Below, in pieces: positions 11,198 to 23,900 of a DNA stretch of 64,000 nucleotides. The first letter of the stretch is position 1, and every line of letters begins with the position of its first letter. Where the stretch lies: positions 47,287,812 through 47,351,811 of the forward strand of contig NC_060259.1 in NCBI RefSeq assembly GCF_921293095.1, in the 5' to 3' direction. The notes under the pieces are model-generated. The model was not told the DNA's origin and searched no databases. It saw nothing but the letters and a program-made list of their open reading frames with translations. Made by a program: the position numbers and the translations under genes. The stretch comes from Ischnura elegans (lineage: Eukaryota > Arthropoda > Insecta > Odonata > Coenagrionidae).

Positions 11198-11650
11198 ATG
11201 GAGATGCAAAGAATGAACTTTGACATATTAAGCATCAGCAAAATGAAGTGACCTTAAGTAGACGTAGGCCTTAAAAGACTTATGGAGGAGAAACTACATA
11301 CAGGATTGCTATATATGGTAATGCTGGAGTACTTATAAAGAGTGCCGGGATGTATGTGTGTAAAAAGCTAACTGCAGTTTTATGAAAGAATATAATGGTG
11401 AAGATAGAAACCTAACCCATAACTTCTGCGGTAATGTAGGTTTACATGCCCATATCAGACTAGGTATAAAGATGAAGAAGCAAAATTGCAAGATTCCATA
11501 TCAACTACACTCTAGTGAAACTAAGATTCAGGAACTAGGTGAAGAACTGCTAAAGCTACCCTGGGGCAGATATTGACAGTGACCATAACTTAGCTATGAT
11601 GAAATGCCACCTAATTAAAAAAAAATTGAAGAAAGCTGTGAAAAACAAAG
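11198..11650 (+). pseudogene. RTE-type LINE endonuclease remnant
   Basis: The plus strand shows EMQRMNFDILSISKMK near 11199 and YPGADIDSDHNLAMMKC near 11560-11610, two landmarks of RTE-like AP endonucleases, with the middle broken by stops and a deletion. It is on the opposite strand to the 7820-9965 remnant. Confidence 0.7.
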
Positions 11651-12175
11651 GTTCATGAAACCAATCTTAGGATTGTTTAGGACCATAGGATGATGAATCT
11701 GAAATTATCTATGCCAGAGGTTGATTGAGATTATAATGTCCTCATATGTAGACTATTGCTACGATACATATATTCTGACGCAAATTGAGAATTGAGCGTC
11801 AAAATTCTTGTTTGCCAAACATCAATTTATGCTCATAATGATGAGCATATAACTCCTTATTTCATGAAGGTAGGTCGGATAGAACTTGATGAGAAAAGAA
11901 AACTCAAAAAGCTTTAGCCTTTAAATTACGAGAATGCAAAACTCCCCTGTACTTGAATGAAAGTATGATGCTTTATGTATGAACTGAAAATAGAACAATC
12001 TATCACATAAATATTTTACATTCCTAAATATTTCATCACTAAGCTTGAATATTCCTTCCTTATTTATCCTTTTAATCGTGGAATTTGTTGCTTTACAACA
12101 TTGAATTCTCCAGGGATGTGCCGCAGTTCAAAAGAAGAATGATTAGCATGATTATAACTGCAGTTTGTCTAAAGT
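11651..12175. other. Unassigned AT-rich stretch
   Basis: No gene or repeat end is recognised. Confidence 0.3.
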
Positions 12176-13994
12176 CTCAAGTAAAAATTTCTCCCTTGAA
12201 ACTTGACTGAAACTGGGCTGAAACAATCTTGAAACTCACTGCCTTGCTTCTATGCTGAAACTGCATTGAAATTGAAACAAAACCAGTGGAGTTTGGTAGA
12301 GGGATGGCAGTGCAGTAGCAGTGCAATTAAGTACTCCAGCTACTCCAATGAAACTCCCTTGGCCGACTAAATTGAAACTCCCTTGGCTAGCTAGACTGTA
12401 ACTCCCTTGGCTACTAACAAGACTGAAAATCCCTTGGTTACCAGCTAGACTGAAACTCTCTTGTATGCCAGGCTGAAACTCCCTTGTTTGGCTGAATATA
12501 ATTCCCCTACCCAATCCATTTAAATTCCCTCATCAAATCATATGAAATACAGTAAATTAGCAACTTGCGCAACCCAGCCAACAGTTGATGATCACATAAC
12601 AGGTTTCTCTCACAATTTTTGCATGCATGATAAAAGATAAAGGGTAGACAGGTGATTGCGATCACCAATAGTTACAACTGCAATTATCACAACATTTTTC
12701 AAGACACAATTTATTAGAACATGAAAATACATCTATAAATTAATAACTGTTAAAAGCACATACAAAAATATTCTAAAGAAAGAAGTCATGGAAGTTAGAT
12801 GCTCCTGCAATAGAGAAGAAACATGACTGATGAGAGTCACAAACAACTTAACTCAAAATGAAATTAGCAAAATTGCACATTTAAAAAAAACTTGCCTTTA
12901 ATTGGCTTATTAGTTATATGGTGCATTAATGTGAAAAATTCAAATTATAGAAAGCAAAACTTAAATTATCACTGAGGAAGCATGAGCTTTGCATCATAGT
13001 TCAATGAAAAACGAAGTGATGACTCGTTAGGCTATGTGTGAACTCGCAAGCTTCCAAAACTATCAGCAGTAACTAATAAGTATATAAGCAGTAAATATAC
13101 ATAGCACTATAGTGATACCCACCTGCATTCCTTATTTCTTCAAAAGCCCGCTCGAGCTCACCGAGTCCGTTAGCCCTCCGTAGGATGACTAACAAACAGC
13201 ATGGCATCCGCGCGGTATTGATGACCAGTTGGTGTATGTATTCTCCTCCTCGTCCGGGGTATCCATGAGGCAGGAAAAGTGGACGGCAGTTGCCTAGGCG
13301 TTGAAACTAGAATTCGCTATTGGTTGCATGACCCCCGAGAAAGGTGCTTGAAATCCTTAAACCTTCCTGGATTAAAACACGAATTCAATGTCAATGTTCT
13401 CATGGCTAAGCATGGAAGGAATAAACATGCCATCAGAGAAGTTAAAACGCTTACCTCCAATTTTGACTTCAGTCACCACCACCGACCTCGTTCTCCCCTT
13501 CACCTTAATTTCAATTAATTCTTGCCGTTAACAACCGTCGAAGTACCGGGAAAATATTTATGCCATCAATCTTTTCATGCCAAAACCCAGGTAGATGGGT
13601 TCTGTATGTTGGCAAAACTTACGATGGGTAGGACAAGGGAGAAGCAGTTCAAATTCATGAGGGAGAGGGAATACCCAAATGCTGCAGCAGCTCTGTGGCA
13701 AGGCAGTAAAGGCATGCAGCAAGAGAGATGCAGTGGTGTCATAAATTTGGCCTGGCCTGAGCCTATTGTCCAGTTCAGTATCAGTGGAGTACACATGCAG
13801 CTAGGGAGAAGCAGTACAAATGCAATGAACTTGCAAGGGAGAATGGCATCAGAGTTTCAGTTGAGTGCTCTTTTTCTTGTTGAGGACAAGGCAGTGCAGT
13901 GCAGTTACAAGGTTGTTTCAAGGCAGTTTTCACACATTCAGTGGAGTTTCAGCCCAGAATCAGCTCTGTTTCAAGGGAAAAATTTTTACTTGAG
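12176..13994. mobile_element. 1.8-kb element with 27-bp inverted ends and repeated subterminal motifs
   Basis: Ends 12176-12202 and 13968-13994 match inverted at 26 of 27 bases (CTCAAGTAAAAATTT...). Inside each end lie many copies of short motifs such as CTTGAAACT and GGCTGAAACT (left) or their complements (right), over about 300 bp each side. Arrays of this kind bind transposase in several DNA transposon superfamilies. No target duplication is clear, so the class is open. Confidence 0.55.
13123..13310 (-). other. Candidate minus-strand exon (GC-rich, with donor site)
   Basis: The minus strand is open for about 60 codons, including PHGYPGRGGEYIHQLV, RMPCCLLVILRRANG and LGELERAFEEIRNAG, and ends at GCAG|GTGGGT, a good donor. 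GC and CpG content is above the neighbourhood. No family is recognised. It lies inside the 12176-13994 element, so it could be transposon coding, a captured exon, or chance. Confidence 0.25.
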
Positions 13995-14689
13995 GTTCCT
14001 CGACCCTTACTTATTTGTAAACAGGACTGCCTTTGAAGATTCTATATGCTTTCATAACTTCTATCCGTATGTTGTCGCGATTTAGGGCAATATTATCCTA
14101 TTTTCTTGTTTTGTGACAAATTTCTTTTCATAATGGCCTGTGTATTTAAATGCCTGTTCCAAGGGACTCAGTCCTTGAGTAGTAAAACTTATTTCTGTCC
14201 CATGCGCAATTGGTATATTTCTGTCGAAGCCGAAAATAATATGAAGGCCAAGGCTATAAATCTTTAATCATTAACTTTCCTCTGGCATGTGATTGTCACA
14301 ACAGAAATTAGAAGCAGTAAATGTCCACAGTAATGACGATGAACTCCCGTTAACTTATTTTAAAATTAGATGGATATCCAAAAACATCTATTTATCTGAC
14401 GTGCGTGTCTCTAGATCAGGTGGAACATAAATAAAAATAGTTAAACCAGGATAGTATAAAGTGCGTTAGCAGAATAAGAAAAAAATGCGAATGGGATTTG
14501 ATTTTGGCGCGTCATAGGTGGTATCCTAGGAGATGTAAACACAAAATTAGTAAAACTATAGATAGTTGATTTGAATATGTCATTATTCTAATTTTTTTTT
14601 TAAATTATTGCCACATATATCCTTTCTTTAAATTGAAAAGAAACTAAACATCAATAAGTGATGCTCAGCTGTTATCAACAAAAAATTAC
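13995..14689. other. Upstream flank of the kinesin gene, unassigned
   Basis: No gene, repeat end or clear regulatory motif is recognised. Confidence 0.3.
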
Positions 14690-14942
14690 AACAATATGCA
14701 AGGGCACGTTCCGTCCGTCAGGAACGTTTGTGGTCGTAGGTAAAGTGGACAATGCGTTTCCTCACCGTTATATTTTAATACCCATGACTTGGAATTAGTT
14801 AAATATTTACTTGTGTTCGTGTGTACTTGCGGTTGCATCGAGATCGCTTACATACTCATGTAATTGCTTAACAAAAGCGTGTTGCTCTGGTGTTGGCAGC
14901 TCACGAATTAGTTTTCATTCAACATAAGTATCGCGTAGCAGT
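14690..14942 (+). promoter_or_regulatory. Probable promoter/5' UTR zone of the kinesin gene
   Basis: This stretch directly precedes the start codon and is richer in CpG than its surroundings (GTTCCGTCCGTCAGG, CGGTTGCATCGAGATCGC). No TATA box is obvious. A minimal start-stop unit ATGTAA lies at 14858-14863, 80 bases before the main ATG; if transcribed it would be an upstream start. I searched by eye for an RFX X-box, expected for ciliary genes, and found no good match. Confidence 0.3.
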
Positions 14943-14969
14943 ATGAATCGCCCCAAGAAAAGGCCCTTG
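14943..14969 (+). CDS. KIF3B: KIF3B-type kinesin exon 1 (start codon)
   Basis: The exon codes MNRPKKRPL, a short basic N-terminus before the motor core. It ends in phase 0 at a consensus GTAAGT donor (14970). The ATG is preceded in frame by TAA at 14925-14927, so it is the likely start unless an upstream intron exists. The 240-base intron 1 follows. Confidence 0.8.
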
Positions 14970-17900
14970 GTAAGTATTGATATGCTCTAAATTGAAATTT
15001 ATTCATGGAATTTTTCTCGTACCTACTCATTTCGTTTGCTTTAACTATTCAGCTGATAGATTCTATAGAATTTCTATTAAATATGTGTTGCTGCCTGCCT
15101 ATTTCAGAATTGTAAATAATATAAGCAACTTCAGGGTAATGCTAGTAGTCGTTGTGTACCTGTATTTTGCCTTGGGTGCCCTTTTATGTGATGTTGTTTT
15201 CCTTCCTAGATACAGCGGCAGGGGTCTAAGGAAGGAGAAAATAACGTAACTATAACGGTTGTCGTTAGATGCAGGCCCATGAGTGAAGATGAGATTAAGG
15301 AAGGTAGTACAGCGTAAGTAACCACTTGATTCCATTCAAGAAAGGAAAATTTTCTTTGCTTTTACATATTTCGAGTGAGATAGGCACCGCATCTCATTTA
15401 GAGTTAATGGTTTTCTTCTGGAAGCTTTGTGGTCAGTATGATCCATAAATAATCATGTTCATGTTTTTGTGCGGCACACATACCCGTCGTCATTTTCCAT
15501 GATAACTTATCTGTTGTATTAAAATTAAAATTATTGTATTAGATATCATGTTTGTTGTAGTTATTTACCTAATATTGCCCTCAGTGTGTGATATGTTGAC
15601 AATGTGTGATTATGTCGTTGTATTACATTTGAAATTAATATAATTATGAGGTAAGATACCATTAAGAGCCGCGGTAATATACGTTTTTCTCTAGTGTATT
15701 TTCTTTCTCTAACTTCTCTTGGATTTTTATTTTTATAAAGAATGGAGTTATTACTCACTATATAGCTCTTTCAAGTGAGTGGAATGCTGTACTGTGGGCT
15801 GCTTGTTTTTTGTAGCTATTCTATCATAATTTCTGTTCCGTTTTCACTAATGTCAATATCCATATATTAAAGAAAAGTGCACAATTAGTCAATTCTGTGT
15901 ATACATTATTGTGTTGTTTAAAATGATGTAAAAATTGATGTATGGTGATTCAATGCCTTTTATGAACTCTAAAAATGAGGTTTTGCACCAACGTACTCCT
16001 AGCATAATGAAACTTGGTACATTACATCCTTTCGCCCTAGTATGAAAAAGCCCGAATATTTTTGAGCTAGATTATATGATTCCAGTTCCAGTTACAGCCT
16101 CTAAAAATTCATGAGCTTCTTAATTTTTATGAGTCTTCGTTCACACTTCTTAAGCTGCACTTTTGGCTCCAAAAATTCTTTCGTACTTGTTTGTGCATTG
16201 CTTCCTTTGAATATTTTCAACACGGGAAATAATTGAGGAAGAATGTTTGAGTCAAACAGTGCTCCTTTGGAAGCATGAACTAAGATTTGAATATGTTGAG
16301 AAGCCTCCTAAATGTACCAAATTTTGTCGAAGTTCAAACTTGTGGGTGTCGTGGTGCAGTTTACTTGCTATGGATACTTGTTGTGGTTGACTTGTATACC
16401 TGGGTCTTATCATAGTAGAATGTCATTTAAGTTTGTCTTTAGCATTTGTCAAAGGGACTAGAATTTCTAAAGTTTATATACAGGCATTTTTATTGAGATG
16501 ACATCAAACAAAATTTAATGGAAATTCAAAAATCAGGCGAGGATATTTATGGAAAGAATTCTTTGCTTTTGTGCGGTGCAAAATTGTAGTGTAGATAATT
16601 TACAATTTGAGAAGTACTGTCAGGAGATTTTATGTGTTGGTTTGTAATGTTGATGCTAGAATGAATGGCTTAGTAGGTTGCAAGGTATGATTTTACACAT
16701 GTTGACTTATAAACTTTTACTATTGCCTTTATGCTCTTAAGTATCAATAAGATACAAGCAGCTGCATTTGCAACATCTTGAGAGACAGCTCTTGATAATT
16801 ATGTGTTATGATTTCATACGATTAGCTTAAAATTATCCATAATCTATAAAGTATTTCCAATGATATTCTCCCTCATTCATCTCTGAATGTCACATTATCT
16901 TCAAAACCTGACAATAAGGGTCTCAAGGTGAACCAGAAGTTTCTAGTTAGTTAATTAGACTCTTGAGAAGTACCTAATTTGGTGTGCCATGTGGAATTCC
17001 AAAGTATGGTTTGGTGTAATAATGCATATTTAAGAATAAAAAAGGGGGCAAATAGTTTCCTATTATTTTGAATCTAGAGAGAAACTGCTGTGAATAGCCC
17101 CAGATGTAAATGCAGGCAACTCTTTAAGTGGCTGATTTGTTTAGGGGTGTAAAAAGTTAGTGGCTAGAACATCTTATGTCTTTGCCCCATTTATTGAGAA
17201 CTCCAATTGTTAATGCTTTTTTACGTTGAGTGTTTTTTTCACAATAGAAATTAGTAGAATTTTTCGAATTTTTATATTTTTTTAATGCCAATGCCCTGGA
17301 AATGTTTGTGTGTTTCTGGATCTGCTCACTATAAGGCTACTGAATCTGATTTAAGATAATTGCTCTGTGGGGGTATTTTTTGTTTTCATATATGTATGCC
17401 TTATTTGGCCAAAGCACTACATACTAAACTGCATCCATCAGTATTCAATTGATTGCATATTATGTGGGACTATCAATAAAAAATGCAAATATGGGCATGC
17501 AAATACAGTAAAACCTCTTTACATCGTAATGGAGGGGACCAAAATTTGGGCAATTTGATATATGGAGGTTCACTATTTAGAGGTTTCAGTGATTTTTCAC
17601 CATTTTCTCATATCCTTCGGAAATGAAAGGCACTACTCTTTTAAACCATTATATTTATGTGTTTAAGCAAACATGCATGCATTAGTGAACATATATTTAT
17701 TACATATTAATAACAGAAAGTGAGTGCTATCATGTAATTTTTACCATGATTTGAGGGGAAATGATGTGATCTCTCTTAAATCAACAGCCACTTAAAAAGA
17801 TTTGAATAGTTAGATACCTTTTTTCTTATTTACTGTTAGGTATGCTCTCATATGGAACAAAATGGTGGTAGCTAATGATAAATGTGAAAATTACAGCTCA

Positions 17901-20900
17901 TTAAAGGTGTATAAGAAAAAAAAAGTGTGAAACATTTATCGCTGAAAATGAAAATGTCATTCCATGTACATAATTGCGGCTGCATTTATGATCTCTAGTT
18001 GTCTCGGTACAATTTGCAGAGGTAGTTAGGCCATCTTGGGGGTGTCTCCTTGGTATGATAAGTGGAGGTTTTATGAGATAAAGAGGTTCCCTACATAAAG
18101 GTTTGCCTATAAATATACATGTAAATCTGATGACTGTAGAGGTGGTATGAAGTGTGGAGGTTGATGATGTAAAGAGGTTCACTGCGTAGAGGTTTTACTG
18201 TATAATTTGTGGGTAGAGGAAGACTTAGGCAGAAAAAAATATGGTTTTCAAAAGCCATCATATTAGATTAAACCATTGCCTCTACACATTTTTGTTGCTA
18301 TCACTATTTTTCTAAGTAACATAGCTAATGGAAATGTCCCTACCTAAATCTATACCTTTTAAACAAAACAAACTCTCTTTCTTTTTCTCCCATCCCATAT
18401 GTCTTTGATGACATTGGTATTTAGTAATGCACACTTTTTAATGTATCAATGGTTTGTGAAGGGGTTTGGGTGTTTATGTACATTGCCTAACTTCACTTCA
18501 ATAAAGTACACAAAGGTAAATGTGACCGTATTTGTTTGGTTGTCAAGCAATACAGATATGTCTCTCAGATGTCAGATATGGGTAAATGGCTTTGCTATTT
18601 GTACTTAGTTCCTCTACCTTATGAAATATCCCATCATTTTTTTACTTACGTATGCTGCATCATACTGCTTAGTTTGTACTCATGTATGAAATTTTTAAAA
18701 TTCTGATCTTGAGTACTGTGACGAACGGGTTTGCGTCCGTTATAAAATAGAGCAAGAAACACCTCAGAGCGGGGGCGACGTAAAAAACGAGTAATTTTGA
18801 GGATGCGAAACGTACGGGATAATTGGAAGGGGAGGTTGAGGGTGAAAGACCACACGTATTCCTGGGTTGCGAACACAAGAAATGCATTTATTGACAAAGA
18901 TCGCAATAATTAAATTTAACATACAAAAATATGGGGAGTAGCACTTGAAAAAATGTTAGTAGGGCCGGATTGTCAAGGATCAAATACAAAATACAAAGAA
19001 ACCAAAAATCAACTTGATAACATAAAAGTAAACTTGAAATGAACTGCATTTAAATCTTTTCGCAAGGTTTAAAAAGTCCTCTGCTGCACTTTTGAGATTG
19101 AAGATTCACTAATCGTTCCAGCGCTTTCTTGCAATGGGAAAAGAGGGGGGTAGGAGGGAGAAACGTTCTCGACGCTGCTTCGACCCGGGACAGTGGTGGG
19201 GACACGGTTGATTACTGCACCTTATTCGGGAACACGAGGTGATGACGTGGCCGAGTAGACTTCTCATGCGCTCGTGATGGTTCCTCGTTGCATTTTCCAA
19301 GCCGACGACTGGGGAGTTGCCAAGGTGCTTTCTCTCTATCTCCAGTAGCCTGTGGCTCCAATGCTCCACCGTCTATCTCCGATGTTGAGTGGTTCAATGA
19401 ATGCTCGACCGACTCCTCTCCACCGTCTCTCTCCGGTGTTGAGTGGTTCAATGCCTGGCTGTCTCTCTCCGATGTTGAGTGTCCCATCACTGACTGTCTC
19501 GTGAGAGGGGAAGGGAGGGGAGGGCAGTGGTTCCACTAGCGCGCTCTATCGGGTCGTGATTCACCTTGTTTGCGCGGTATTTAAAAAAAAATGCTATTCA
19601 CACGCACACATGAAACACTTACATTCATACCAAATACACTCAAATAGTAACAAAAAGGAAAGGGTAGGAATTGTGACATGTGCTACTCTTAAATGATAAT
19701 TAGCGCTGCCGTTACAGTACATAAAGATGCATAAATTATGATACTCCTTACTCCTCTGCCTGATACTACTACTTGTTCATCGTGTTCCTGTATTATGTGA
19801 AATGCCTCTCTGTGGTTTTTACTGGCTTTATCTAATGTTTATCACATTTTTTCCATTTTAGGGTTGTGGAGCTAGTTCCTAAAAGGGGAGTTATCTACAT
19901 AGAAAATCCCAGAACAGAAAGTGGCAAAATGCAATTTACCTTTGATGCTGTGTATGATGAAAAGCAAGTATCAATAATTTGGAGAAATCTTTTTAATTTA
20001 TCTGGTTGTAAATATGATAAGAAATTGGAATAACTCCTGGTATTTTACCATTGTTTGAAGTTTTAATAAGTCGGGAAATGAGGGAAAATGAGAGTGTTTG
20101 CCAGTGCCATTGTAACTATGTATCTCTACTTGAGCTTATTCTGTACTTGAATTAAAAAAAGTCCTCTGGAACTCTTTCTTCTTTGCTCTCAAGGTCTATT
20201 GTATGCTAAGTTTCTTTAAGAGGGGAAATGAACTTTAAGGATTGTGAATGTACGGAGGAGGTAGTTGGTGAAAGTATGAGTAGTGGATGGGGTTGATTAG
20301 TGACTGATAAGAGTTTTGTTGTTAAATTTTGTGGAATACAGCTGAAAGTGAGGGTAAGAGAGATCCTTAACCTTTTCCCTGCTATACACGTATATATACG
20401 TGTGGACGTTTCGTGACCCGGGAGACGACGGCCGTACATGTACGTGTGACATTTTCCTAGCCAGGAAAAGGAAAGCTGTATATATACGTTTTCTAGCCCT
20501 CCCCCTTTTAGGATGGTCGTGGGTTTACGTCGTCTTTGTCTGGGGACCCAACCTTGCAGGGTTTAGGATTTACCCTCGGAATCCGGGAGCAGGTACCTCA
20601 CCCCTCCTCTTTTATAACCCCTCTTAGCGGTAAGGGACAGCGGTCATACAATGGTTTTCAAGTCAGGTGTCGAAATAAATATTTGTTCATTTCTCAAGAA
20701 AAATAAACTAAGAATTGACTGATTTGTCTTTTGAGCAGCGTTTACAATTTTTAAACGAAATTCTACGATAAATATTAACTTATATCTCGAGTTAAGTATA
20801 AAAATCAGCATGGAAATTGTTGCTGCATTAAATGTGTTAATAATGGCCTAAGAACTTCGATTAAAATTTGACAATGCTCAGAAAAAAATGAGGAATTCAA

Positions 20901-23900
20901 TTCAAAGTCTGCAATTTACGTGCTGGCAACGATTATCCATTTGCTAAATACATATAAGCAATACATAAGTTGACCGCGAACCAATGCCGCAGGTATGGTC
21001 GTAAACCCGGAAAGGAGGGAGCACAACTACTCTCGGAGTCCGAGATAATGCGAAGTCCCAGCGTGGAGGGGTTGAAAAAGGTTCAGCGAGACCCTTCTTA
21101 ACGAATGCCCTCCAAAAATGCTCTGTATCACGAGAAAGAAGAGTCTCTTGGGGCTCAGTACAGCAGTTGTGCTAAGACGAAAACCCCGCCGTCTCGAAAG
21201 GGTTAATAATTCATGCCCTTGGGAACTCCAGCCTCTCATACCCTTGTAACTTGTACTGTGAAGAGAATCTTTTTCCTATTTTGTGTTTAGTTCCCAAATA
21301 CTTTTTCCTCTCCTCCTCCAGCAGGTGGTGATATGGTATTGTCTCCATCTCACACATTACTGTCAAGCTCCTGGACTAGCCATACTACCTTGAAATATGT
21401 AATCTCCTTGTGTGCTACAGCCATCATTTTTGTGTACTTCCAGCAAAATCCTCACTATTGTGTTGAAGATATAGGGATCTGCTGGTTTCCCTATCTCTGG
21501 TTTATTCTCCATGTTCCACACACAGCGACATGCCAATGCTGTAGATTATAATCAGTGACCCTATTCATCGGTACCTGCTCTTCATTTCATAACCTATTCC
21601 CAGACTTAACTGTACATTGAGCTACAAGAATTCCTTAACACTCCTACTTCATGTGCTCAAGATCTTTACCTCAAATATTCTTTTGATTTTGAACAAAATT
21701 TCCCTGCCTGATATTTTTCAAAGACTAATGTTATGACTGCAAACTTCTGTACTCTTACGAAGTGTGTGTAATATGATGTAAACCTGTGACCGGATATGGG
21801 CTTATCCTCATCTACCATCCATTTATAGGTTTATAGAGATAAAATGCCATTATTAATGCAGCATTTTTAGTTGTTGAAGAAGGTATTTGAATACAGATAT
21901 GCTTGGAAAGATATTTTTAATGTTTAAAAATATAAACGGAGCAGGAGCATTTATAAGTCAGGCATTTATAAGTCAGTCCATTACTTAGGAAATCTCTCCC
22001 AGTTTTGCATGTTTGCATCATTGTGTTGATTCTAATTTTATTTCTGCTCTAATTTAATAATGGTGTTAACTCTGTAGAGTGAGAATGTTGAACATTAGAA
22101 TTGCCACTGTTATTATCATCCAAGGAATCATGTGTGAATTATGTGATTTCTCAGTTCAAAGCAGGAAGCCATCTATGATGAGACATGCCGACCTGTGACC
22201 GATGCGGTCCTTAGCGGGTTTAATGGGACCATTTTTGCATATGGCCAAACTGGCACAGGAAAGACATACACAATGGAAGGCAAGTTTTAAAATGCCAAGG
22301 TATTATGTCAATTAATTTCCTTTTCCTTTCTGAATTAGAGCAGGAAAGCATGTAGTCATACTTAAGTGGAAGTGTCACTTTCATGTTCTAGGTATTATTG
22401 AAGTTGATAAAATTTTGTGTATCATTACCATTCTTCTAGCATTATCACTATTGTGCTCATTCTTAATTATTTTTGTGTGCCTAAATCCTAATTATTATCA
22501 TTTCATATTTGTTCAGGCTTACGGAAGAGTAATGAAAAGCGAGGTGTTATCCCAAACACCTTTGAACATTTATTCAATGATATTGCTCGCTCATCTAATC
22601 AGCAGTTCTTGATTAGTGCTTCATATATTGAAATCTATCAGGAAAATATGAGGTTAGTGGAATCTTAAAGTTGATTTTTTATTCACCCATGAATATGCCA
22701 ACTGTTACGTTCTTCTAACTTATTAATTTATTATAATTCATTATATTTTATTAATAAGGTCACTTGTCTATTTTTAAAGTCGGGTACACGAAGTGGTATT
22801 GATGGTAGTGTAATTTTTCCTTTGCCTCTTTTGCAGTACTAGTGGTGTATTGAAAAGTAAGGGGTATAATGTTAGTCTTATTCTCCTCTATTAATGAAAA
22901 TTTTCTTACAGGCTTAATTTTTAATAATACAGCAGACTCCCGATTATCCGGCTGCGGGTTATCGGTGTTGCAGAGTATCCATGCACGAGTTCACATTACT
23001 TTGACTTTCTCCATGATCTTTATAAAAAAATAAAATCGGACGAAAAAGCACCAGGATTTTAATGCAAGGCTACACTGGGGATATTATTTCCGTTAGAATC
23101 TTCTTTGTAAAATGGAATTATTTTATATACTTCCTGATTAGGATTTTTTCAAGTTTACCTGGACGTCTGCTCTGGAATTGCAGACATCGATCAACGGCTG
23201 TAAAGAAACTCTTGATTAATTTTAGAAGATTCTTCAATGATAATCTAGTCGTAAAGTAAGAGAAATGTTATCTACGATCTCTCATTGAATATTTTATATC
23301 ACAAATTCAGAAGTAATTCCGTGGCCTCACATGTGGTTGATCCAGAGGGAACGGCCTTAGGGAACCGGAGAATTCGTCACATTCGGGTATGTTTACACCG
23401 TGAGTAGTCAAGGTCAAACTGGAGGGGAAGGGAATAGTAGAAGTGAGGGAAGTGGAAGTAGAGATAACAATAGTCATAAAATTTGCCATGAGTCCTGGTT
23501 TCTTATAGCTGCTGCTGAACAATGGCGTGGTCGTGCACCCTTTACCTTCGCAGGAGTTGCCTGCTCCTTTTTTCAAGCATCAAGGTGCACGATCATGCTC
23601 AGAGATAACGGATCAGCAGTTGCATCTCGGGCAACTTGTGCGAGACGGGACTATGCGGCATGTTGCCTGATGTCTATAGTTTCTGACGTCGTGGAGTGAT
23701 GTGGAAGCATTCGTGCTACCCACTTTTCTGAACCTGCGATTTTGCAGCCGCAGATGCATGGTCTTCTGAAACTAGGTATTACATGGAGCAGTAGAAGTAC
23801 GAGTACAATCACGTTATTGCCGCTAAAAAGATGGGGGTCGGGAAAAAGAAGCTCATTATGATTCAGGAAAGCAATCTAAAATAACGGACAATGTGCGTGA

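Larger units (their letters stand above)
15314..19861 (+). other. Intron 2 of the kinesin gene
   Basis: The intron is 4548 bases. The first 2.2 kb (to 17505) shows nothing recognisable. The rest holds a pogo-like MITE (17506-18200) and a solo LTR (18717-19716). Confidence 0.85.

Noticed and set aside
13522..14085. 187-codon plus-strand open frame
   Set aside because: It runs over the right subterminal repeat array and terminal repeat of the 12176-13994 element; the peptide matches nothing known and its composition follows the DNA repeats.
18646..18906. Open minus-strand frames at the LTR edge
   Set aside because: They overlap the terminal part of the solo LTR and have no retroviral-type domain.
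19968..19973. GT donor (GTATCA) for exon 3
   Set aside because: It would need a different exon 4 acceptor and would remove two residues conserved in spacing; the GC donor four bases upstream fits better.
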